Positions 1-8,170 of a stretch of 55,131 nucleotides of DNA are shown in pieces (within the stretch, counting starts at the first letter, position 1; every line of letters starts with the position of its first letter). The notes under the pieces are model-generated. The model was not told where the DNA came from. It did no database searches and saw only the letters and a program-made list of their open reading frames with translations. The position numbers were made by a program, and so were the translations under genes. The stretch spans positions 1 to 55,131 of the forward strand of contig CACGMC010000005.1 in the NCBI GenBank assembly GCA_902574035.1, read 5' to 3'. This DNA is from an uncultured Pelagibacteraceae bacterium (GTDB lineage Bacteria; Pseudomonadota; Alphaproteobacteria; Pelagibacterales; Pelagibacteraceae).

Positions 1-78
1 GCTTGTTTAGATCTCAATACAAAAAACTTTCCAACAAAAAAAAGTTGGGGAGCGTTAGTCATAGCTCAAAAAAATTAA
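1..78 (+). CDS. C-terminal end of an unidentified gene (partial)
   Basis: The first reading frame is open from the window edge to a TAA at 76-78 and encodes 25 residues ending in SWGALVIAQKN. The TAA shares its last A with the ATG of the next gene (TAATG), the translational-coupling arrangement seen repeatedly in this window, so this is more likely the real end of an upstream gene than chance. The tail could belong to a sugar or methyltransferase enzyme of the same polysaccharide region, but 25 residues are too few to assign a function. The competing frame over the same bases is only the upstream extension of the next gene. Confidence 0.5.
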   Translation, partial: ACLDLNTKNFPTKKSWGALVIAQKN

Positions 79-2006
79 TGAAAAAACACATAGGAATCTT
101 TGTAGACTCCAAAAGAAAGTCTGGTGGAGCATACCAGGAGCTTTTGTATATTATCAAAAATTTTGAAATGCACGAAAATGACTATAAAGTTTCAATTATT
201 TTTGCAAATCAAAACTTAGATATCGATATTAAAAAATTTAATTTTGATATTCATTATTTAAATATGAACATATTAGATAGATATATTAGCTATCTTAGAA
301 ACTACAATAGATTTTTTAGAAAATTCAAAAAAATTTTTTTATTTAAAAATAAGTTTGAAAAACTTATTAACGAGAAAAAAATAGACCTAATATATTTTAC
401 TGGCCCGTCGCAATATTCTTTGTATTTGGAAAACTCAAAATTTATAATTACAGTGCCTGACGTAAGTCATAGAGAAAACTTAGAATTTCCTGAAATGATT
501 AATGACTCAGAATTCGAAAGAAGAGAAGAAACGCTTAAAACAGTTTTGCCAAAGGCAGTAATAATTATTACAAATGCAAACATTATAAAAGAGAGAATTT
601 CTTTTTTTTATAAAGTTTTAAAAGATAGAATTTTAGTTATTAACCATCAACCTAGTTTAGCTATCAGCAATTATCAAAATAAAAGTGGAGGCAAATTAAA
701 GAAATTAGAAAAATATAATTTACCTCCTAAATATCTTTTTTATCCTGCAATGTATTTTCCACATAAAAATCATAAAACTTTAATAGATGCTTTAGCTAAA
801 TTAAAAGATAAAAAAATTGAAAATATTAGTTTAGTATGTTGTGGAAATGATAATGGTTACTTAAAAAATTTAAAAAAGTATGTAAACAAAAAAAACTTAA
901 GTGAGAAAATAAAATTTTTAGACTACGTTGATGATGAAGATTTACCATCATTATACCTTAACTCATCTATACTAGTTATGACCTCTTTAATTGGCCCAAC
1001 TAATATACCTCCATGGGAAGCATTCAAATTAGGAATACCAGTCATCTATCCTAACTTAGAGGGTATTAGAGAAATATATGGAGAAAGTGTGCTCTACTAT
1101 GATCCTTTAAACGAAGATGATTTAGCAACGAAAATAAAAAATTTATATTTTGATAATGAGCTTCAAAAAAAATTAGTTCTAAATGGAAAGAAAAAAATTG
1201 AGGAAATTGAAAAAAAAGGGGAATTAACGATTTTTTTAAAAAAAATGATCTTTAAGATGATGAAAAAAATTTGTAAAATATTATTGCCTTCTTTTATATT
1301 AAATTATTTAAAAAATATTAAAGAAAAATTAGAGACTCAAAAATATAAAAGTCTTCCAATAAAAGAAGTGTTTGGAAAAATATACAACGAAAAGGTTTGG
1401 ACACCAGAAAATGAAAAAAAAAATTTTAAGTATTATTCTGGATTAGGTTCGCATAAATCAGAATTTACTGACGAATATATATCCAAAACAATTAGTTTTT
1501 TGAAAACATTTGAAAAAAAACCAAGTATAGTAGAATTTGGATGTGGAGATTTCGAGGTATCATCAAAGTTGGTTAACTTTTCTAGCAGCTTTACTGCATG
1601 TGATATTTTTGAAGATTTAATAAAAACTAATCAAGAAAGATTTAAAGATGAAAAACTAAAATTTTTAGTACTGGATATGACTAGAGATCAACTCCCTGAA
1701 GCTGAAATCTGCATAATTAGATGTGTACTACAGCACTTATCTAATCAAATGATTAAAAAATTTTTGAACAGAATTAATGGAAAATTTAGTTATTTATTAA
1801 TTACAGAACATTTCCCAAAAAAAGAAATATTTACTCCTAACAAAGATATTATTACCGGACCTAATATTAGACTTTCTGATGAAAGTGCAGTTGATTTGAC
1901 TAAATCTCCATTTAATCTAAATGTGTTAAACGAAAAAAATATTTGTAAAGTATATTCAAAATCAGTTGATGGTTTTTTAAACACTCAGCTATATAAAATA
2001 AAATGA
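78..2006 (+). CDS. GT4 glycosyltransferase fused to a class I SAM-dependent methyltransferase
   Basis: A 642-residue two-domain enzyme, probably cytoplasmic, acting in surface polysaccharide assembly. Roughly residues 1-390 look like a GT-B, GT4-type glycosyltransferase: an N-terminal SGGAYQELL segment, FPHKNHKTLIDAL at the start of the second half, and the donor-site region PPWEAFKLGIPVIYP followed by GIREIYGESVLYYDP. After a lysine-rich linker the last ~200 residues form a Rossmann methyltransferase with the SAM loop VEFGCGD near residue 485 and an acidic ACDIF strand end. The frame is open further upstream to a TTG at 3, but ATG 78 is preferred because it overlaps the preceding stop and the protein then begins MKKHIGIFVDS, normal for the family. 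Sugar and methyl acceptors are unknown. The FkbM gene downstream suggests a methylated glycan. Confidence 0.8.
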   Translation: MKKHIGIFVDSKRKSGGAYQELLYIIKNFEMHENDYKVSIIFANQNLDIDIKKFNFDIHYLNMNILDRYISYLRNYNRFFRKFKKIFLFKNKFEKLINEKKIDLIYFTGPSQYSLYLENSKFIITVPDVSHRENLEFPEMINDSEFERREETLKTVLPKAVIIITNANIIKERISFFYKVLKDRILVINHQPSLAISNYQNKSGGKLKKLEKYNLPPKYLFYPAMYFPHKNHKTLIDALAKLKDKKIENISLVCCGNDNGYLKNLKKYVNKKNLSEKIKFLDYVDDEDLPSLYLNSSILVMTSLIGPTNIPPWEAFKLGIPVIYPNLEGIREIYGESVLYYDPLNEDDLATKIKNLYFDNELQKKLVLNGKKKIEEIEKKGELTIFLKKMIFKMMKKICKILLPSFILNYLKNIKEKLETQKYKSLPIKEVFGKIYNEKVWTPENEKKNFKYYSGLGSHKSEFTDEYISKTISFLKTFEKKPSIVEFGCGDFEVSSKLVNFSSSFTACDIFEDLIKTNQERFKDEKLKFLVLDMTRDQLPEAEICIIRCVLQHLSNQMIKKFLNRINGKFSYLLITEHFPKKEIFTPNKDIITGPNIRLSDESAVDLTKSPFNLNVLNEKNICKVYSKSVDGFLNTQLYKIK

Positions 2007-2093
2007 AAAATTATCAAAATAGTTTTTTTAGATAAAATTAAATTTTTTTCTAAACTTAGTTTTAAGAAAAAAATTAAAAGAATTTTTACTTTA

Positions 2094-3008
2094 TTGGGAA
2101 TAAGATTTATTTTGTATCAAACTTTATCCAATTTTTTTAAATTTATTTTCAAAAGTAAAAGTCCTTTTATCAGAAGTACATTATTTGATACTTTAAAATT
2201 TAATTCCAACCTTTCGATAATTGAAACTATACATAATGAGAAATTTATTGTTTTTAATAATGACAACATAATTTCAAAAGAAATGTTTGTGACAGGTGAA
2301 TTTGATTTAAAAAAACTAAGGAAATCTCTTAATTTTTTGAATAAAAATTACAAAATTAATACACTTTACGACATCGGGGCTAATATAGGAGTAATTTGTA
2401 TACCAGCTGTTAAAAGAGGACTGGTTAAGAAAGCTTATGCAGTTGAACCTGAAAATAAAAATTTTGATCTTCTAAAAATGAACATAGCAATTAACAATCT
2501 TCAAGATAAAATAAATACTTATAATTATGCTTTATCAGACCAGGACGATAAAAAAATAGAAATGGAGTTAGCTGAAGATAACTCTGGTGATCATAGAATT
2601 AAAAGCATGATTAAGTTTAATACTCATGGTGAAGAAAAAAGAAAAACCACTGAAGTCTTTACAAAAAAATTTGATACTTTGTTTAAAAATATAAACCCTA
2701 AAACTGATTTAATTTGGATTGATACACAAGGATACGAGCCTATAATTTTATCAGGTGCAAAAGACTTAATAAACTCGAGAGCTCCAATAGTATTAGAGTT
2801 TTGGCCATACGCTTTAAAACGAATAGGTTCGTGGGAGCTTATGTTAAAAATAATAGCTAAATTTGATAAATATATTGACTTATCTCAAGAGACAATTGAG
2901 TTACAAGAAATTAGTGAAAAAAGTTTATTGAAACTACAAGATGGTTGGGGTGAGGAAAAAAAAGGGAGTTACTCTCTTTATACTGATTTATTATTGTTAA
3001 ATAATTAG
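2094..3008 (+). CDS. FkbM family methyltransferase, 5' end probably frameshifted
   Basis: The open frame gives 304 residues with an FkbM-type SAM methyltransferase fold: YDIGANIGV (near residues 92-100), AYAVEPENKNF, DLIWIDTQGYEPIILSGA and IVLEFWP near the end. It probably methylates a sugar hydroxyl in the polysaccharide pathway. The only near start in this frame is TTG 2094, yet the frame is open back to the previous stop. An ATG at 2003 (ATGA overlap with the upstream stop) runs into a stop after ten codons. Removing one T from the seven-T run at 2023-2029 joins the two frames into a protein beginning MKNYQNSFLDKIKFF. The true gene is therefore probably 2003-3008 with an indel or slippage site. 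The family call is firm; the start is not. Confidence 0.78.
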   Translation: MGIRFILYQTLSNFFKFIFKSKSPFIRSTLFDTLKFNSNLSIIETIHNEKFIVFNNDNIISKEMFVTGEFDLKKLRKSLNFLNKNYKINTLYDIGANIGVICIPAVKRGLVKKAYAVEPENKNFDLLKMNIAINNLQDKINTYNYALSDQDDKKIEMELAEDNSGDHRIKSMIKFNTHGEEKRKTTEVFTKKFDTLFKNINPKTDLIWIDTQGYEPIILSGAKDLINSRAPIVLEFWPYALKRIGSWELMLKIIAKFDKYIDLSQETIELQEISEKSLLKLQDGWGEEKKGSYSLYTDLLLLNN

Positions 3009-3009
3009 A

Positions 3010-4116
3010 ATGTTAACATTTAAAAAATATTTTAAAAGTAAAAAAATTTTAATTACAGGTCATACAGGATTTAAAGGCTCCTGGTTGACTCTATGGTGCT
3101 ACCTTCTAGGTGCTAAAGTTTTTGGTATTTCAAATAATATTACAAGCAACCCCTCACATTTTTTAAAACTTAGCCTGCAAAACAAAGTAAAAAATTTTAA
3201 TTGTGATATTAGAAATTTGAAAAAAGTAAAAAAAATATTTACAAAAGTTCAGCCTGATTTTATTTTTCATTTAGCAGCACAATCTCTTGTAAAAAAATCT
3301 TATGATAATCCTGAAGAAACTTTTACAAGTAATACTGTTGGAACATTAAATATACTTGAGTCTTTTTTGCAAATTAAAAAAAGATGTCATGCAGTAATAA
3401 TAACTAGTGACAAAAGTTACAAAAATTTAGAAATTAAAAGAGGTTATAAGGAAAACGATCTTTTAGGGGGCGATGATCCCTATAGCGGGTCAAAAGGTGC
3501 AGCAGAAATTATTTTAAATTCTTACTTTAAATCATTAGTTTCAAAAAGAAAAAATCTCTCGTTAACAATTTCAAGAGCAGGTAATGTGATAGGTGGGGGT
3601 GACTGGTCAAAAGATAGAATCATACCTGACTGTGTTAAATCCTGGACAAAAAATAGAAATGCAATAATTAGAAACCCTAATTCAACAAGACCTTGGCAAC
3701 ATGTACTTGAGGTGATTAGAGGATATCTTCATTCTGCTATAATGGGGAAAAGAAATTCAAAAAAAATAAATGGTGAAGCTTTTAATTTTGGACCAAGTAA
3801 TTATCAAAACAGAAGTGTTATTCAACTAGTAAAATTAATGAAAAAAAACTGGAACTTAGTATCGTGGAAAATAAAAAAAGAAAAAAATAATAAAAAGGAA
3901 TCTAAATTACTCAAATTAAATTCAAATAAATCAAAACATCTTCTTTACTGGGAGCCAATACTTAAATTTAATGAAAGTGTAAAGCTTACGGCAGATTGGT
4001 ATAAATTGTATTACTCCAAAAAAACAAATGTTTTCAATATTTCAAAACAACAGATTTTAAATTACGATAAAAAAATTAATGTACATTTTAAAAAAAGAAA
4101 ATTAGGTATTTTTTAA
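3010..4116 (+). CDS. rfbG: CDP-glucose 4,6-dehydratase
   Basis: An extended short-chain dehydrogenase of 368 residues that converts CDP-glucose to CDP-4-keto-6-deoxyglucose. The NAD-binding loop is GHTGFKGSW (residues 17-25), the HLAAQSLV strand follows, TSDKSY carries the active-site Thr/Asp/Lys of 4,6-dehydratases, and YSGSK (Tyr158, Lys162) is the catalytic YxxxK. The segments SRAGNVIGGGDW and IIPDC and the overall length match RfbG rather than the dTDP enzyme RmlB. The stop abuts the ATG of the cytidylyltransferase that makes its substrate, which strongly supports the assignment. The first base after the FkbM stop region begins this gene, so the cluster is co-transcribed. Confidence 0.88.
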   Translation: MLTFKKYFKSKKILITGHTGFKGSWLTLWCYLLGAKVFGISNNITSNPSHFLKLSLQNKVKNFNCDIRNLKKVKKIFTKVQPDFIFHLAAQSLVKKSYDNPEETFTSNTVGTLNILESFLQIKKRCHAVIITSDKSYKNLEIKRGYKENDLLGGDDPYSGSKGAAEIILNSYFKSLVSKRKNLSLTISRAGNVIGGGDWSKDRIIPDCVKSWTKNRNAIIRNPNSTRPWQHVLEVIRGYLHSAIMGKRNSKKINGEAFNFGPSNYQNRSVIQLVKLMKKNWNLVSWKIKKEKNNKKESKLLKLNSNKSKHLLYWEPILKFNESVKLTADWYKLYYSKKTNVFNISKQQILNYDKKINVHFKKRKLGIF

Positions 4117-4800
4117 ATGAAAGTAGTTATTTTAGCCGGTGGACTCGGAACAAGATTGTCAGAATATACAAAAACGATACCCAAACCAATGGTCCAAATT
4201 AACGGAAAACCTATTTTAGTAAGAATAATGAATTTTTATGCTAAACAAGGATACCAAAATTTTTACATTGCGCTTGGTTATAAAGGTGACGTAATAAAAA
4301 AATATTTCAAAAAAAATAAATTTGGGTGGCAAATCAATCTTATCGATACAGGCAGAAATACTATGACAGGAGGTAGGCTTAAAAGACTTAAAAAATATTT
4401 AAAAGGTGAAACTTTTATGATGACTTACGGAGATGGAATATCAAATATAAATTTAAAGAAATTGCTAAATTTTCATAATAAAAATAAAAAAATGGTCACA
4501 ATTTCTGCAGTAAGACCTCCTGCAAGATTTGGTTTTTTGAAAATTAAAAATAATACAGTCAATTATTTTAAAGAAAAATCTTCTATGGACCATGGATGGA
4601 TCAATGGAGGCTTTTTTGTTATGAATGCTAAATTCTTAGATCTTATCAAAAATGATAAAACGTATTTAGAAAGAGAACCTTTAGAGACAATTACAAAAAA
4701 AAAACAATTGTCTGCCTTCAAACATAAAGGATTTTGGCAATGCATGGATACTTTAAGAGATAAAGAAAATATTGAAAAAATTTTAAGAAAAAAACAATAA
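4117..4800 (+). CDS. rfbF: glucose-1-phosphate cytidylyltransferase
   Basis: Makes CDP-glucose from CTP and glucose 1-phosphate, the first step of the CDP-deoxyhexose route. The N-terminus carries the nucleotidyltransferase signature LAGGLGTRLSEYT and PKPMVQINGKPIL. MTYGDGISNI is the metal-binding aspartate region, and the tail WQCMDTLRD is typical of RfbF. At 227 residues it is shorter than the roughly 257 of enterobacterial RfbF, as many SAR11 proteins are. It begins at the base after the rfbG stop and is followed two bases later by an SDR gene. The order rfbG-rfbF is reversed from the classical rfbF-rfbG cluster. Confidence 0.87.
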   Translation: MKVVILAGGLGTRLSEYTKTIPKPMVQINGKPILVRIMNFYAKQGYQNFYIALGYKGDVIKKYFKKNKFGWQINLIDTGRNTMTGGRLKRLKKYLKGETFMMTYGDGISNINLKKLLNFHNKNKKMVTISAVRPPARFGFLKIKNNTVNYFKEKSSMDHGWINGGFFVMNAKFLDLIKNDKTYLEREPLETITKKKQLSAFKHKGFWQCMDTLRDKENIEKILRKKQ

Positions 4801-4801
4801 A

Positions 4802-5704
4802 ATGAAAAAAAAAATTTTAATTGTTGGTGGAACTGGTTTTATTGGTTTTCATTTATTAAAAAGTTTAAAAAATAAATGTGATGTCTATTCGCTATCAAAA
4901 AACAAACCTAACAAAGAAAGAAAAATTGAGGGCGTAAAATATTTATTTTGTGATATTTTTAATAAAAACCTCTTATACAAAAAATTAAAAAAAAAAAGTT
5001 TTAACTATGTTATTAATTTAGGCGGCTATGTAGATCACTCAAACAAAAAAAAAACATTAGAAAGTCATTATTACGGCTGTAAAAACTTAATTGATTATTT
5101 TAAAAATAAAAATATAAAAAAATTTATTCAAATTGGTAGCAGTTTAGAATACGGAAAAAAAAGATCACCACATAGTGAAAGCTTAAAAGGCAAGCCAATA
5201 GGTGTTTACGGAAAATCAAAATTGAAATCGACCAAGTACCTTATAAAAAGTAATAAAAGAAATAATTTTCCTTTTATAGTTCTCAGATTATATCAAGTTT
5301 ATGGACCAAATCAAAGTGTAAATAGACTTATTCCAATAGTAATTACATCTTGTTTAAAAAATCAAAAATTTAAATGTTCAAACGGCAAACAGCTAAGAGA
5401 TTTTATTTATGTAAAGGATTTAATAAATTTAATAAACAAAATAATTTTTGTTAAAAAAAAGATTACAGGAATATTTAACGTAGGTTCTGGTAAACCAGTA
5501 AGTGTCAAAAGTATCATAAGACTAATAAATAAAAGAATTAAAAAGGGATTCCCACAATACGGTAAAGTTAAAATGAGAAAAGATGAATCTGATAATTATT
5601 ATCCAAGACTAAATAAAATAAAGAATTCTTTAAAGTGGAAAGCTACAACCTCTTTGAATTTTGGTTTGTTTAAAACGATTAAATTTTATAATGAGTTTAG
5701 ATAA
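4802..5704 (+). CDS. NAD(P)-dependent nucleotide-sugar epimerase/reductase (extended SDR)
   Basis: A 300-residue SDR with the cofactor loop GGTGFIG (residues 9-15), IGSSLEYG, and the catalytic YGKSK motif (Tyr136, Lys140). The C-terminal part RDFIYVKDL and GIFNVGSGKPVSV is typical of sugar-nucleotide epimerases and reductases. From context it should act on the product of rfbG, reducing or epimerising CDP-4-keto-6-deoxyglucose, as CDP-abequose or CDP-paratose synthases do in enterobacteria. That is inference, because no RfbH-type 3-dehydratase is visible here and the sequence alone does not fix substrate or stereochemistry. Its last 14 bases overlap the next gene. Confidence 0.75.
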   Translation: MKKKILIVGGTGFIGFHLLKSLKNKCDVYSLSKNKPNKERKIEGVKYLFCDIFNKNLLYKKLKKKSFNYVINLGGYVDHSNKKKTLESHYYGCKNLIDYFKNKNIKKFIQIGSSLEYGKKRSPHSESLKGKPIGVYGKSKLKSTKYLIKSNKRNNFPFIVLRLYQVYGPNQSVNRLIPIVITSCLKNQKFKCSNGKQLRDFIYVKDLINLINKIIFVKKKITGIFNVGSGKPVSVKSIIRLINKRIKKGFPQYGKVKMRKDESDNYYPRLNKIKNSLKWKATTSLNFGLFKTIKFYNEFR

Positions 5705-6476
5705 AAATTTGCCAAAAATTTCAGTTGTAATGAATTGTTATAATGGAGAAAAATATCTTTATAAGAGTATTAAAAGTGTTGTAGGTCAAACTTATAAAAA
5801 TTGGGAATTAATATTCTGGGATAATAATTCAAGTGACAATAGTTATAAAATTTTTAAAACATTTAAAGATAAAAGATTGAAATACTTTAGATCAAAAAGT
5901 TATCAAAAGTTATATCAAGCAAGAAACAAAGCTATAAAAAAATGTAAAGGTCAATATATAACTTTTATAGATACTGATGACTGGTGGCTTAAAACAAAAT
6001 TAAAAAAACAGGTTTATACTCTCAAAAAACATAAGGATTATAAAATAATTTATTCAAATTGGTTTGTTTACAATGAAATAAAAAAAACCAAAAAAATTTT
6101 TAACTCCATAGGATTACCTTTTGGAGAAATATCCCAGCAACTTTTAAATAATTATGAATTAAACATTGGGACTATGATGTTAAAAAGAGATCTTTTCGCG
6201 AAATACAATTTTAATGTATCATATGAAATTATAGGTGATTTTGATTTATTTATAAGGTTGAGTTTAAAATATAAATTTTATGCAATTCAAGAGCCACTTG
6301 CTTACTATAGGGTGCACAAAAATAACTTTTCAAGAAATGCTAATTTATATGCTTACGAGCTAAACAAATGGATAATTAAAAATAGAAACAAACTAACTAA
6401 TAAAAATATTGATATTAAAAATCAGAAAATTTATTTATTAAAGTTAAAGTTAAAAAGTTTTTTAAATTTGAACTAG
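5691..6476 (+). CDS. family 2 glycosyltransferase
   Basis: A 261-residue GT-A fold inverting glycosyltransferase. PKISVVMNCYNGEKYLYKSI is the usual nucleotide-binding N-terminus, FWDNNSSDNSY follows, and FIDTDDWW contains the metal-binding DxD. IGDFDLFIRLSLKY with a downstream YYRVH resembles the acceptor-side motif of the family. The protein is soluble, without predicted membrane segments. The frame is open upstream to a TTG at 5661, but ATG 5691 gives the normal N-terminus and a 14-base overlap with the previous gene. It is the last plus-strand gene before a convergent tRNA. Donor and acceptor are unknown, though a CDP-deoxyhexose donor is possible from the neighbours. Confidence 0.82.
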   Translation: MSLDKNLPKISVVMNCYNGEKYLYKSIKSVVGQTYKNWELIFWDNNSSDNSYKIFKTFKDKRLKYFRSKSYQKLYQARNKAIKKCKGQYITFIDTDDWWLKTKLKKQVYTLKKHKDYKIIYSNWFVYNEIKKTKKIFNSIGLPFGEISQQLLNNYELNIGTMMLKRDLFAKYNFNVSYEIIGDFDLFIRLSLKYKFYAIQEPLAYYRVHKNNFSRNANLYAYELNKWIIKNRNKLTNKNIDIKNQKIYLLKLKLKSFLNLN

Positions 6477-6528
6477 AGTATTCAAAGAACTAGAATACTA
6501 AGTCCTATAACAAGAAAATCCAAATCTT

Positions 6529-6555
6529 AAATATTTTAAATTCATTAAAATATTT
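6529..6555. terminator. all-AT hairpin between convergent units, possible bidirectional terminator
   Basis: An 11-bp perfect stem (6529-6539 with 6545-6555) closes a 5-base loop and is followed on the plus strand by a T-rich stretch. It sits between the glycosyltransferase stop (6476) and the 3' end of the opposing tRNA-Val gene, where a terminator for both would be useful. The stem has no G-C pairs, so its strength is doubtful in a genome this AT-rich. Confidence 0.4.
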
Positions 6556-6598
6556 TACTTTTCAGCACTATTTTAATCTATAGAAAACACAGTCGTAA

Positions 6599-6673
6599 TG
6601 GTGGGTGTGATAAGAATTGAACTTATGACCTCTACGATGTCAACGTAGCGTTCTACCACTGAACTACACACCC
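6599..6673 (-). tRNA. tRNA-Val (anticodon GAC), CCA encoded
   Basis: On the minus strand the sequence folds as a complete cloverleaf: acceptor GGGTGTG pairs with CACACCC, the D-arm is GTTC...GAAC, the anticodon stem CTACG/CGTAG encloses loop TTGACAT (anticodon GAC, valine), and the T-arm carries TTCAATT. Discriminator A is at 6602 and the CCA end is encoded at 6599-6601. It lies inside the polysaccharide region, divergent from the O-antigen ligase gene and convergent with the GT2 gene. Confidence 0.93.
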
Positions 6674-6714
6674 ATCAATTTAATAATTTCCAAAAATCAA
6701 ATTTCTATACTAAA

Positions 6715-8103
6715 ATGTCCTTCATGACAATTTCAAATAATTATTTTTTAAAAACTTTACAATTTTTGTTTTACTTGCTTCCAGTTTGTTTTGTTTTAGG
6801 AAATTTAGCTATTAATTTAACAGTCTTTTTAATTATTGGTATTGGTTCAATTTATTATAAAAAAGAACTATTTAAGATGCAAAAATATTATCTATTTTAT
6901 ATTTTACTTTTTTTTTTCTTAGTAGTTTTAATCTCAACTTATTTTAACTATTTTTTTGTTAAAGAAAATCAAGACGCTATAAAATCATTGCTATATTTAA
7001 GATATTTGTTTTTTTTATTGGTAATACGAGCTTTAGTCATAAACCATCATATAAATATTAATTATTTTTTAAATATTTGTTTCCTTGTCTCTTTTTTAAT
7101 TTCTTTAGACATAATAATACAATCAATAATTGGTAAAAATATATTAGGTAATAGCGTTATTGAGTTTGCAGGCGGAATAAAATATCATACTGGTATTTTT
7201 GGTTCAGAATTAATTGCTGGTGGTTTTTTGTTTATGTTTTCTACAATTGGAATATTTGCAATATTCAATATTTTTAAAATCGAAAGAAAGATTATAAATA
7301 TTATATTTTTTTTTATTTTTATATTATTTTTTCTTACAGCGATTATTTTATCCGGTAATCGAATGCCATTATTAATGTTCAGTTTTTTTATAATATTATT
7401 TGCTATAATTTACAAAAAAAAAGAAAAAATTTATTTTTTTTCTTTTGCTGTAGTTACAATTGTTTCTTTAAGTTTCATAATTTTAAATTCTCAAAACTTG
7501 ATTAAAAGATTAGGAAGTTTTTATGAAGGCATACCCAATCCGGTTCTTATAGTTGATGAATTAAAAAAGGATTATCCAAATTTAAAAAAATATGAAAATT
7601 CCGGATTACAATTTCATAATTTAAAAGAGTTTAAATCAACTGAAAATTATACAAAATATCCATTTTATACAGGACATTTGTCAATTTATATTACATCCAT
7701 AGATCTTTTTATGGACAGACCTTTGTTGGGTGGAGGAATTAAATCTTTTAGAAACAATTGCTCTAATAAAGTTCATCTGCCCAATAGAGTATGTGAAAAT
7801 CACCCACATAACTTTATACTTGAAATTTTAAATGATACTGGATTGATAGGTTTGTTATCAATAATTTGTTTTGTAATTTTTATTTTGTTTAATAATTACA
7901 AAGATTACAGATTAAACGATCAAGAAAAATTAAAAATATCTAATTGGATTTATCTTGCAATAATTTTAAGTATTTGTATGCATTTTTTCCCAATTAAAAG
8001 CACTGGAAGTTTTTTTTCGACTTTTAACTCATCATTTATTTTTTTAATACTAGGTATTTCTCTTGGAATAAATGATTTAAAATATAAAAAAGCCTCAAAA
8101 TAA
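6715..8103 (+). CDS. O-antigen ligase / polymerase family membrane protein (Wzy_C-like)
   Basis: A 462-residue polytopic membrane protein with roughly ten to twelve hydrophobic segments. A large extracytoplasmic loop (about residues 265-360) ends in GGGIKSFRNNC and then HPHNFILEILNDTGLIG, the conserved His-containing segment of the WaaL/Wzy ligase-polymerase superfamily. Such proteins join undecaprenyl-linked glycan to lipid A core, or polymerise it, on the periplasmic side of the inner membrane. Sequence alone does not separate ligase from polymerase. ATG 6715 lies in the short divergent gap after tRNA-Val. It is the last gene of the variable region before 5S rRNA, consistent with a role in finishing the surface polysaccharide made by the preceding genes. 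Confidence 0.8.
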   Translation: MSFMTISNNYFLKTLQFLFYLLPVCFVLGNLAINLTVFLIIGIGSIYYKKELFKMQKYYLFYILLFFFLVVLISTYFNYFFVKENQDAIKSLLYLRYLFFLLVIRALVINHHININYFLNICFLVSFLISLDIIIQSIIGKNILGNSVIEFAGGIKYHTGIFGSELIAGGFLFMFSTIGIFAIFNIFKIERKIINIIFFFIFILFFLTAIILSGNRMPLLMFSFFIILFAIIYKKKEKIYFFSFAVVTIVSLSFIILNSQNLIKRLGSFYEGIPNPVLIVDELKKDYPNLKKYENSGLQFHNLKEFKSTENYTKYPFYTGHLSIYITSIDLFMDRPLLGGGIKSFRNNCSNKVHLPNRVCENHPHNFILEILNDTGLIGLLSIICFVIFILFNNYKDYRLNDQEKLKISNWIYLAIILSICMHFFPIKSTGSFFSTFNSSFIFLILGISLGINDLKYKKASK

Positions 8104-8137
8104 GTTACTTTTTATAAATATTTAGCATTTTTTATTA

Positions 8138-8166
8138 TTTACAAATAATTTGTAAAATAATATAAA
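8138..8166 (+). promoter_or_regulatory. sigma-70-type promoter of the 5S rRNA gene
   Basis: TTTACA at 8138-8143 (five of six bases of the -35 consensus) and TATAAA at 8161-8166 (five of six of the -10 consensus) are separated by exactly 17 bases. Transcription would start near 8172-8173, essentially at the mature 5' end of 5S rRNA. The spacer overlaps a 9-bp inverted repeat (8138-8146 with 8148-8156), whose one-base centre makes it more likely a protein site or a by-product than an RNA hairpin. Confidence 0.6.
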
Positions 8167-8170
8167 GCAT

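Noticed and set aside
1-8103. Prophage or insertion sequences associated with the variable region.
   Set aside because: No transposase, integrase, phage structural gene, direct repeats or terminal inverted repeats were seen; variation here is likely by homologous exchange.
8138-8156. A 9-bp inverted repeat upstream of 5S as a terminator for the O-antigen ligase gene.
   Set aside because: The one-base centre cannot form a stable loop, the stem is nearly all A-T, and the same bases make a good promoter spacer.
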